A stretch of DNA of 18,206 nt from NCBI GenBank assembly GCA_000697335.1, contig JNEM01006528.1, positions 1 through 18,206 of the forward strand. The letters are read 5' to 3'. The notes below the pieces were generated by a model that saw only the letters and a program-made list of their open reading frames with translations, searched no databases and was not told where the DNA came from. This stretch comes from Conidiobolus incongruus B7586. Lineage: Eukaryota; Entomophthoromycota; Entomophthoromycetes; Entomophthorales; Conidiobolaceae. The position numbers and the translations under genes were made by a program. Of this stretch, positions 1 through 7,464 are shown piece by piece (the first letter of the stretch is position 1; each line of letters begins with the position of its first letter).

Positions 1-778
1 TTTATTATTAATTAAATTTATTAAATATAAAATAATAAATAACTTAATAATATACAATATTTAAAAATAATACAAATATTATCAAATAGACAAATCTATT
101 TGGTTTTTAGTATTTTTTTTTTATAAATTTCAATATATTTATACTAAATCATTATTAAATAATTAAAATTAATATTATAGATTAAATTTTATCCAATCAA
201 AATTAATTTTAAATTTTTAAATTAAGCAAGTATCTTATTTCAAACAATATATTTATTATTTACTTTTGAGATTTTTGATCCATTTGGGTAGAGGTTATAA
301 ATATTTATTTTTTTTAATAATTTAACCATTTCTGTTTAATCATAAAATATTTAACCTATTAACAGATAAAATTTTCATTTATTAAAAATATATAAATTAA
401 TTCATAATTTTAAATTCTTGTAGCTTAATCCTAAAACTTTTGATATTATCATCAGAGTTAACAATCTTGTTATTTTTATTTGATAGCTTTCAATCATGAT
501 ATAACTAGAATTTTGCTTGTTAAACAGAAATATAAACAAACTTTATTCTGTTAAAGTTCGATTATTAGCATTTATTTAAAAAATAGATGTATCAATCGAT
601 GATTTAACATCATTATATTCAAATAACTTGATTTTGTTATTTTTTTGTATCCTTAAAAATAATTAACATTTGACAGTGCATTATAAATTGTATTGATTAA
701 TACAATCAATTAAAGATAGGCATTTAGATTGAATATTTATTTTAACTCTTATTTAATTGAATATAATAATTAATGAGA
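1..778. other. AT-rich non-genic flank
   Basis: This stretch is low-complexity AT-rich sequence with stop codons dense in all frames. I found no gene, RNA gene or terminal repeat in it. Nothing at the window edge looks telomeric. Confidence 0.6.
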
Positions 779-1810
779 TTAATTTTTCAATAATTTAGAA
801 ATTCTGTTCTTACTAAATATTTCAAGACCTAATCCTCTCACTCTAATTTTCATATTTTTATCCTCGGTAATGAGTGCAATAAATTTATCTGGATCATGAA
901 CTGCTAAATTATGACACAGTTCAAGGATTCCACCGCTAATAGAGTGTTATCTCTGATCCTGAGGTAGTTGTTCCACAGCAAAGTCCAGATGATAAACTGG
1001 ATTCCCTTTAACAGTCAAGATTTTGATATTCTTGGGAGCCCCAGGCGGAGTGTATAAATAATTGAGAAGAGATAGAATTTAAATACATTTGGAAAAAGTG
1101 TTGCAATCGAGTGATAATCTTTTGAGTTTGCTAATTGCTAAATAAAATTAGTGAAAATCAATTAAATAATTAGTCTAATAGAATATTACCAACAGTACGA
1201 AATATGATTTTTAAATTATAATGATTAATCAACTTTTCGAGAAATGAAAATTGATTAATGATAAAAATTGGTATCAAATACTAAATTAACTTCGTCTGGA
1301 TTTGATTTATCAAAGTTTTCCTTTAAAATTGAATCTGTTTGAAAATATACATTCAATGCTGTTATTTGCTTTTTTAGCTCTAAAATGGTGTCATTCAAGA
1401 ATTGAGGCGAAGCGGGGGAAGAATCCTTATTATTCTTTTGTATTAATTATACATATATAATCATTAATTATGGTTGTAAAACACTATTATTTTTGCCAAT
1501 ACAGTTATTTAATAAATAATCAATATGGAATCTAAATATATTTAATTGTAATATTAATATAAGTTTAGAGTTAATGATGATAAATTATTTAATTTTTAGT
1601 TCATCCAAGGTATACCAATTTATAAAGTTGAATGATTTTCTCTAAATCTTTTTAGTTTATTATGATATTTTATCGAATATCTACTTCCATTACCTTAAAA
1701 TGTAATTAAAAAAATTGAAATTCCTCACTAATCAATTTTTATATTCCAAGAAATTCATTTGTATTTAAAAAATCAATATATTTTAGAATCTTTAAGAGAA
1801 AAAATCAACT
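779..1810 (-). pseudogene. decayed F-box/leucine-rich-repeat type gene
   Basis: A run of coding-like sequence reads on the minus strand. Near the 5' end (about 1810-1750) one frame gives an F-box-like helix, ILKYIDFLNTNEFLGI, and farther on come LRR-like phrases such as LKRLSLDCNTF. An intact-looking 52-nt intron lies at 1138-1189 (donor GTAATATT, acceptor TTTAG) and joins the frames cleanly. From 1137 to the final TAA at 779-781 a single frame of about 120 codons is open except for two TAA codons. The first follows KCI and the second follows DQR, and CAA would fit both. The 5' half is more worn, with several stops and at least one probable frame change near 1255. F-box/LRR proteins are substrate receptors of SCF ubiquitin ligases and form large, fast-turnover families in fungi. 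The family call is moderate; that the copy is broken is better supported. Confidence 0.5.
1138..1189 (-). other. surviving intron in the decayed F-box/LRR gene
   Basis: This 52-nt segment has donor GTAATATTC and acceptor TTTAG, with a CTAAT-like site in its 3' half. Removing it joins ACT GTT G to CA ATT AGC in frame (phase 1). It matches the size and signals of the introns in the live genes nearby, which supports reading 779-1810 as a former gene on the minus strand. Confidence 0.5.
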
Positions 1811-2224
1811 TAAAGAATTCAGCAGCTTTATGCCTTTGATATTGTTCTATGATGTGAGTAATAGTCCCTAAGTAACTTAACTAAATATAATATAAACTAC
1901 ACGAATGCAGAAATTCAATTGTAAGAAATAATATATGTGATCATTTTGTTGATTCAGTAAGCTATCAATGGACTATAAATAAAAAACCTAATAGAAAAAA
2001 ATAATTGGCTTATATGTGTTTTGGTAGAATTTAGCAGGATATTAATTCAGTTGATATATACTTGGTATTATTCATAATGGGGAATTTTCTATAATAATGA
2101 TTTTAAACTATGATTTATAAATGACCAAATTATTGAGTATTATAATAATATGGAATACTGATAATATTAAGTTTGGATAATACACAAATTTTTGAATAAT
2201 TAACTATTATATTGAAATTAAAAT
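1811..2224. other. AT-rich spacer
   Basis: I see no gene here. It probably includes the former promoter of the decayed F-box/LRR gene. No tRNA-like cloverleaf or repeat array was recognised. Confidence 0.5.
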
Positions 2225-2490
2225 ACTGTTGTGGATCGGGAGGTCCGCTCGCCATTCAACTTAACCGTCTGTCATGATTCCGAATGTAATCCACTGACAA
2301 ATACCAGGCACAATCCTTGCACAATAAAAAGTTCCAGACTATAACAGTAATTGGAGTTTCAACACATTGGCAAAGGACTAATCACACTATAAAATAGTCA
2401 CTGGGCACCTATTCGCTCAAGGATCATCCCGATCAAGGCCAAGCACTACACCTTGATATTTTAATAAAACCATTTAAAGTATCTCGTTAG
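2225..2490 (+). other. GC-rich islet, possible relic coding sequence of unknown family
   Basis: GC content jumps sharply against the flanks from about 2230 to 2450. On the plus strand one frame reads coding-like for 38 codons, including DREVRSPFNLTVCHDSEC followed by a proline- and cysteine-containing stretch. It is then interrupted by TAA codons. A well-formed putative 51-nt intron (donor GTAATT near 2348, ACTAAT, acceptor AAAATAG at about 2398) would lead into an open stretch ending with TAG near 2490. The two open parts do not join into an uninterrupted frame as they stand, so this looks like a broken or highly diverged gene. I do not recognise the family. Confidence 0.3.
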
Positions 2491-2677
2491 TTGTCCTTGA
2501 CTCGTTTTATCGAATCTACGTGATCTTTATTTCAAGTTTACTTTCTAGAAGACATGCAATACTATCATTTATTGTATGTATTTAGAGTAGGATAATAAGT
2601 GTTTTCAACATTATGCTCTTGTATTAAATAACAAACGTCGAAATCATATATCATTATGTTTACAGACAGAAAAGTAT

Positions 2678-3109
2678 CTAGCAGGGTTTAAGTCCTGTCG
2701 ATCTCACAATTCCCTTGCATTCTCCAAGTTTGCAAGGATGATTGGCGAAAGTTGTTATCTGTTTTAAAACCGCATCCGTATCCTGCATATACAATCCACA
2801 TTGACAGCATAATCCTTCAACTTTGAGATTATATTTGTTTTCAACAATACACTGACAAGTTTCTTCTTTCATTGAATTCGCCAAAAATGGACATCCGAAT
2901 GTTCCCTTTCTGTGACATGCATTTATCACTGCGCTACATAGAAACGATCTTGTATGATTAGGAGCTTTGAGTGCTTTAATTGCATCTGCTGTTGCAAAGT
3001 CAACTACTATCTCAACCGGATTTATTGGAAGAATACTGTGACTCTCATCAGTGCTCTTTTGTTGATAAGTTATCAATCTTATCAATAAAAATAGAATTCT
3101 GATAATCAT
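2678..3109 (-). CDS. small secreted cysteine-rich orphan protein
   Basis: This is an intronless frame of 143 codons. Residues 1-16 form a hydrophobic segment (MIIRILFLLIRLIT) that would serve as a signal peptide, although two arginines inside it make it imperfect. The mature part has 11 cysteines, at about residues 58, 65, 73, 85, 87, 101, 102, 104, 126, 131 and 143, including CQC and CCQC clusters; the last residue before the stop is cysteine. Such spacing suggests a disulfide-rich extracellular protein. The odd cysteine number would leave one free or used for dimerisation. I recognise no named family. Function is unknown; small cysteine-rich secreted proteins of fungi are often wall-associated or host-interacting, but nothing here shows that directly. 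A TATATATA tract lies about 70 bp upstream of the start. The gene sits alone among relics in an AT-rich region. Confidence 0.6.
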   Translation of the reverse strand: MIIRILFLLIRLITYQQKSTDESHSILPINPVEIVVDFATADAIKALKAPNHTRSFLCSAVINACHRKGTFGCPFLANSMKEETCQCIVENKYNLKVEGLCCQCGLYMQDTDAVLKQITTFANHPCKLGECKGIVRSTGLKPC

Positions 3110-3176
3110 TGTATAAATATTATTCTTACGTTAAAAAGACAAAAGGATATTTAATTTGATCGAGATTAAATAGTGG

Positions 3177-3184
3177 TATATATA
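3177..3184 (-). promoter_or_regulatory. possible TATA element of the cysteine-rich gene
   Basis: TATATATA lies 68-75 bp upstream of the ATG at 3109, a spacing similar to TATA-like boxes of other genes in the window. In DNA this AT-rich the match alone is weak evidence. Confidence 0.25.
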
Positions 3185-4131
3185 TTTCAAATCAATTCTT
3201 TTAATTATTGAAATTTACACATGTCAAATTTCCCAAAAAGGATCTATCAACATATATCATCACGGGTTCTACTCATTATGGCGCTAACCTAAAAATACTA
3301 AATTTTGAAGTTCATATATTTAAAACAATAAATTCCTATGATATTCATAGGATCTATACCTTGGATATATATAAAATTTTATCAGGAATCCATGTCTCTA
3401 CTTATTAAATTAAAACAAATATCATATATTTATATATTCTATTTGACCCAACTCTGTGTAATAAAGGCCATAAATTCAAATATATCAGGACAATGTATTT
3501 CAGAAAAGTCTAAGTGATGTGAACAATATCCCGAAATAGAATAAAAGAAATTCTTTGGAGTGTTATTTAAGAAAATGGATTATTATTTGCTTTAACTTCA
3601 AATCTATTAGGTTGTTCTCCAATCTGCATCTATCCTTTTGTTTTAATCTCCATAAATTATGATATTTGAGACTTTCAAAACCAAAAAAAGTTTAAAATAT
3701 TTTAATTTCTAGTTATATTTTTACACTTGTATCATCATAATACAACTGACTTCCATATAAAATTTCTTTAATTTACAAACCATATTGATTTAAAATATAA
3801 TAGATAACAGTAATAATTATCGATTTATATTGTTTTATGATAATCATTCTCAATATCAAATATATTAATTCAATCTATTTAATATTATATTTTGCATTCA
3901 TTTATGAGTAACATTTCATCAATATATAATGTTGTTTTTGAATACATGGAATTCTATATTTCTCCTATAATACACTAAACTATACATATTTATAATATTT
4001 ATAATATTTGATTGATTCATTGATAAAATTATATGATTATATCAATTCATAAATATTTATATCAAAAATAAAATATTGAAATATTTATTTTTTTAAATTA
4101 ATAGCAATTGATATTATTTGAATGTGATCCT
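3185..4131. other. AT-rich region without a supported gene
   Basis: This region is mostly low-complexity AT-rich DNA. An open stretch of 66 codons at 3208-3408 (plus) lacks an ATG start, recognisable motifs and gene-like base composition, so I do not annotate it as a gene. Confidence 0.4.
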
Positions 4132-4191
4132 ATCAATCCTAATTACTGCAGTCTTGAGTATAAATTTCAGGGTAAAAATAATTGTATTATA
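4132..4191 (+). other. exon-like fragment, cysteine-containing
   Basis: A short GC-richer islet within AT-rich DNA is preceded by TTAATAG (a possible acceptor near 4104) and followed by GGTAAAAAT (a possible donor at 4171-4172). One frame across it reads ECDPINPNYCSLEYKFQ. The CDP..P..C pattern suggests a fragment of a secreted cysteine-rich protein. No start, stop or companion exons could be assembled. Confidence 0.2.
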
Positions 4192-4499
4192 TATTTAATT
4201 CATATAAGTTATTGTAACTAAAAAAAATTTAGATACAAATTTCATTAACTATTGTTATTCATGTTAATGAAATTGAAATATACTAATTGAATAAATATAT
4301 TGAAATTACAGAGTTATCAAAAGTTATTCAATGGTAACCTACAAGAATGGAATTATCAAAATATTGTATAATATATTAATTATATAAACTATCCCTTTTC
4401 GACTTATCCACGTATATTAATGTCAATGTCAATTTCACTCAATTTTTAGCGATATTAATTTTTTGAAGGTTGCTTCAATTAACCTGAGGTTACAACTGT

Positions 4500-4692
4500 A
4501 TTTTCTCTAGTCCTTTTCTTCAATCAGAATTAGTTTTATTTGTGTTATTGGGGTGCCTTGCCTGTGATCGCTCTGAAACCGATACCCTGTCCTTGCATGC
4601 ATTTCCCAAATTTTGCGAAAAATTGTTCTAGTGCCATTAGTTTGTGTGAGCGCACCATGTTTTATGGAAGAAGCTTTAGCCTAAGTTACTAG
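4500..4692 (+). pseudogene. probable relic of a small cysteine-rich secreted protein gene
   Basis: A GC-rich islet carries an open plus-strand frame from 4534 to a TAG at 4690-4692 (52 codons) with no ATG at a sensible start. It contains IPCPCMHFPNFAKNC and CSSAISLCERTMFYG. The second phrase resembles CSAVINACHRKGTFG in the intact cysteine-rich protein at 2678-3109 (same C-x6-C spacing, then an arginine and a terminal FG/YG). Another plus frame just upstream gives a signal-peptide-like run, LVLFVLLGCLA, so a frame change probably separates signal and body. The minus strand is also open for 57 codons (4680-4510), so the strand is not certain. Either way no complete gene remains. Confidence 0.35.
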
Positions 4693-4900
4693 ACTTTATA
4701 ATAAATTCGAAAAAATTATCTGTACACGAAAGGTTTAATATTAGTTTATTTTGCGATTTAACCAAAATTTTAAACACTGCATTGTTTATTATGAATATGA
4801 TTTTTATAGTTAATTTACTTTAGTAATCTTACTATCTTTCATACACTTAAATTTCAGAATAGAATAATATAAATTATATGGATATTATAGTATAAATTAA

Positions 4901-4935
<35 letters not shown>

Positions 4936-5840
4936 AATTTTTACATATATTGAAGAAAGTAAATTTTTTGAAGTTATATTCACATTTTCGCACTGAAAAA
5001 AGTATAGCTTGGATCAAATACGTTATAAGCCATATTTGATAGGATTATAATAATTTTTAATTGATAAATTTTTTTGTGGTTTTTTATTAGCCCGAAATGA
5101 GTGTGTGTTTAAATTAAATTTCCATATCTCAGATATTTAATGACATCTATGACTTATGTAATTGATATATAGATGAGCTATATCAGGCAAGATAGCTTAA
5201 TATTTCAATTTTTTACTATTTTCATTTTTCTAATCCCCACTATAAATTTTGTTAAACTGGTTTTTAGGTTGATAAGTGTCGGCAATAACGGATAAAATTC
5301 TTTACTATTAAGTGAAATAATATACAAAATTTTAGCTCAACTTATATATATATATATAGGAGGACTACCATAAGGGTAAATGATTAATGATTTTCGGTCT
5401 AAATAACTGATGTTGTATTGAACTCAGTTAATATTAATATTTTTTTCAATCAAAATTTAATATAAATCAATAAGTTACAAAATGTAATAATTTAATATTA
5501 ATTAATAGTTATACAATTAAAATAAAGCATTATATCATAAATTTCATCACAATTGAATAAAAGGATAAATTAAGGATTATTATAAATGTGAGATATTGTT
5601 TATATCAAGTCAATCAAAGGAAATTAAGATAATAAATTCATTATGATAATGTTGAGTTTAAATATAATGAACTTAAAGTTTTGATGAGATTGTATATAAA
5701 GGTAAAGTGAAATGAAATGAAAATCATAAAATTTATTAAATCAAAAATAAAAATACTAATAAAACAGTGTGAGAACATAACAAAATTAAATGTCAATCTC
5801 AAATATATGGAAAGTTAGGTTAATATAAGATACATAGTAT
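4693..5840. other. AT-rich spacer with TA-repeat tracts
   Basis: No gene is visible here. The stretch holds a 30-nt TA dinucleotide run (4904-4933) and a shorter one near 5342-5358. Its right end is the 3' flank of the CKS gene. Confidence 0.5.
4904..4933. repeat. TA dinucleotide microsatellite
   Basis: This is an uninterrupted alternating A/T tract of 30 nt, self-complementary and prone to cruciform formation or slippage. No gene overlaps it. Confidence 0.85.
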
Positions 5841-6392
5841 TTACTTGGATATTCTGGTCGATCTTCTGGGTTTCGACGTATCGTTCTCTTGATTTTGGTC
5901 GTTGTCAAGTTTAGCTTTCTTAGCGGGTTGCATTTTGGTACTCTTCCTCTTATTATTTTTGTTAGTATCTTCGGATTCTTCCTTGATTTCATCATCCTGC
6001 TGTTCTTCTGAGTCCAACTCCTCAGAATGACAGGGTACTACTGGTTTAGGAATTTGAGGATCTGGAATAGGCGTCTTTCCAGAAGATTGTCTAGGTCCAA
6101 CATACTTGCGAAACATTAAGGACTGAGGTTCCGGTTCAAACAGTTGCCAATGTTCCCAGCTATCTGACATAATAATGCCAACGGACTGCCACTGTCTAGT
6201 GGTTAACAGGGTTTTAGAAGGTAAGTATTTCAAAAGTTTCTTAGGAACGGATACGATTCTATAATTCCAATCGCCGTGTGTATAGTAGGGAGAGTAATTA
6301 ATATCCATTATTAATTCATTGGGAATGTCTTTTTTGATTAATTTTTTATTCTTGTATTCGTTTATCATAGCTTCATACTCTTCATCTGTCAT
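5841..6392 (-). CDS. CKS1: CKS/Suc1-type cyclin-dependent kinase regulatory subunit with long C-terminal tail
   Basis: This is an intronless frame of 183 residues. Residues 30-98 match the CKS fold end to end: INYSPYYTHGDWNYR, a VPKKLLKYLP helix, the W-x-S-V-G strand, MSDSWEHW and FEPEPQSLMFRK. CKS proteins bind CDKs and dock phosphorylated substrates. Of the phosphate-pocket positions of human Cks1, the Arg (R45), Ser (S76) and Trp (W79) are kept. The position equal to Lys11 is Tyr, and that equal to Arg71 is Lys (K96). The signature HxPEPH reads FEPEPQ (85-90). Residues 99-183 form an extra tail: a proline-rich linker, then an acidic stretch (about 118-140), then a basic bipartite NLS-like segment (KRKSTKMQPAKKAKL) and a basic end. 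This is longer than in most CKS proteins. The domain call is firm; whether this is the main CKS or a diverged paralogue is open. Confidence 0.88.
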   Translation of the reverse strand: MTDEEYEAMINEYKNKKLIKKDIPNELIMDINYSPYYTHGDWNYRIVSVPKKLLKYLPSKTLLTTRQWQSVGIIMSDSWEHWQLFEPEPQSLMFRKYVGPRQSSGKTPIPDPQIPKPVVPCHSEELDSEEQQDDEIKEESEDTNKNNKRKSTKMQPAKKAKLDNDQNQENDTSKPRRSTRISK

Positions 6393-6603
6393 TGTGAATA
6401 TCTGGTTTTGATAATTAACTATTAAGATTAAATAATGTGAATAGTTATGATTTCAATTTTTAGTGACAGTTATTTTTTGATGATAATGATTTTGATTTAA
6501 ATTTCAAATTAATATGAGTAAATATATAGATTCTAATTTGAGGAATTTATTATGGGATAATATTTAATTTTATCCTTTAATTTAAAATTATCAAAATTAA
6601 AAT

Positions 6604-6604
<1 letters not shown>

Positions 6605-6647
<43 letters not shown>
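6605..6647. repeat. ATA/TAA trinucleotide microsatellite
   Basis: About 14 uninterrupted copies of a three-base A/T unit lie about 210 bp upstream of the CKS start. Length variation here could move promoter elements relative to the gene. Confidence 0.9.
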
Positions 6648-6649
<2 letters not shown>

Positions 6650-7273
6650 CTATACCTGAAATTAAAATGAAATGTCCATATCTAATACAGAAGTAATTAT
6701 ATATTTAGCTATAAATGATATTCAGGTAAATTTACAGTTACATCTTAAAACATGCGCTATCTCAGCATAAATATATAGTATATTGTTAGATTATATCATC
6801 AATTCGAGTTATATTAAGTTCAGGTGAAATTCTAAAGTACATTTAATGTTAATAATGTGTTTTTTTTGAATAATCACTAATAACCTATTTAAGAAATGGT
6901 ATTTTTGAATTTTCTGATAATATGGATACATTATCTGTAATAATCATTATCAATTTATCATATTTCAAATGTGAATATCGATAATATATTATTGTGTTAA
7001 TATCGTAAAATCCAATTAATAAATTAATATATCCAAATATCTTATATGAGTAATAAAATGTTTTTTGGAAGGAAAATCTATTATAACTTTAACAATATTC
7101 AAAAACATTGATATTATTTTAAAATCCCTTGGTACAATATTGAATTTGCAATTTTCTTTAAATATATTATAGTTCATTTTTTAAAATTAATATATAGTTC
7201 TATAGTGTAAAGCTTGATAAATATTAATTAATGTTTCTAATGCCTGGTTGAAAATTAAATAAATCCAAGTAAC

Positions 7274-7283
7274 TTGGCGCCAA
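7274..7283. promoter_or_regulatory. TTGGCGCCAA palindrome, E2F/MBF-like candidate site
   Basis: A perfect 10-bp palindrome made of GC-rich bases in very AT-rich DNA, 20 bp upstream of a TATA box. TTGGCGCC matches the general E2F-type core (TTSSCGC). The function is inferred from sequence only. Confidence 0.35.
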
Positions 7284-7302
7284 TTTCAAGTCTATACTCA
7301 CT

Positions 7303-7310
7303 TATAAAAA
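7303..7310 (+). promoter_or_regulatory. TATA box of the SH3BGR-like gene
   Basis: TATAAAAA followed by TCCCC lies 155 bp upstream of the ATG. The flanking C-run makes it distinct from background AT sequence. Transcription would be expected to begin about 30 bp downstream. Confidence 0.45.
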
Positions 7311-7464
7311 TCCCCAATAATTAAAATAATTTAATCATTATGAGAAAAAAGGGCTGAATCAATTACGAATTTATCTATAAATTTGAGTAGTGATATCATT
7401 TAATCATTCATTCTCTTTAAGCCATTCATAATTATAATAGTTCAATTTTTTAATCAGATAGAAT

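Larger units (their letters stand above)
6393..7464. other. divergent intergenic region between the CKS and SH3BGR-like genes
   Basis: The two start codons point away from each other across this 1.07-kb gap. It holds a 14-copy AT-rich trinucleotide repeat (6605-6647), a GC-rich palindrome (7274-7283) and a TATA box (7303-7310) facing the SH3BGR-like gene. No coding sequence is visible. Confidence 0.6.

Noticed and set aside
541-600. TTCGATTA resembling a tRNA T-loop
   Set aside because: No matching stems, acceptor arm or anticodon arm around it.
779-1140. Alternative genetic code (TAA read as glutamine) suggested by in-frame TAA codons
   Set aside because: The intact Dbp9, SCP2, Nop13 and CKS genes have no internal TAA/TAG and stop properly at TAA or TAG, so gene decay explains the pattern better.
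3208-3408. Open stretch of 66 codons on the plus strand
   Set aside because: No ATG start, AT-rich background composition, no cysteine pattern or domain. A faint LKILNF phrase could recall LRRs but is too weak.
5786-5995. Second minus-strand frame overlapping the CKS gene
   Set aside because: It is a basic-rich echo of the CKS tail in another frame; the CKS domain frame is unmistakable.
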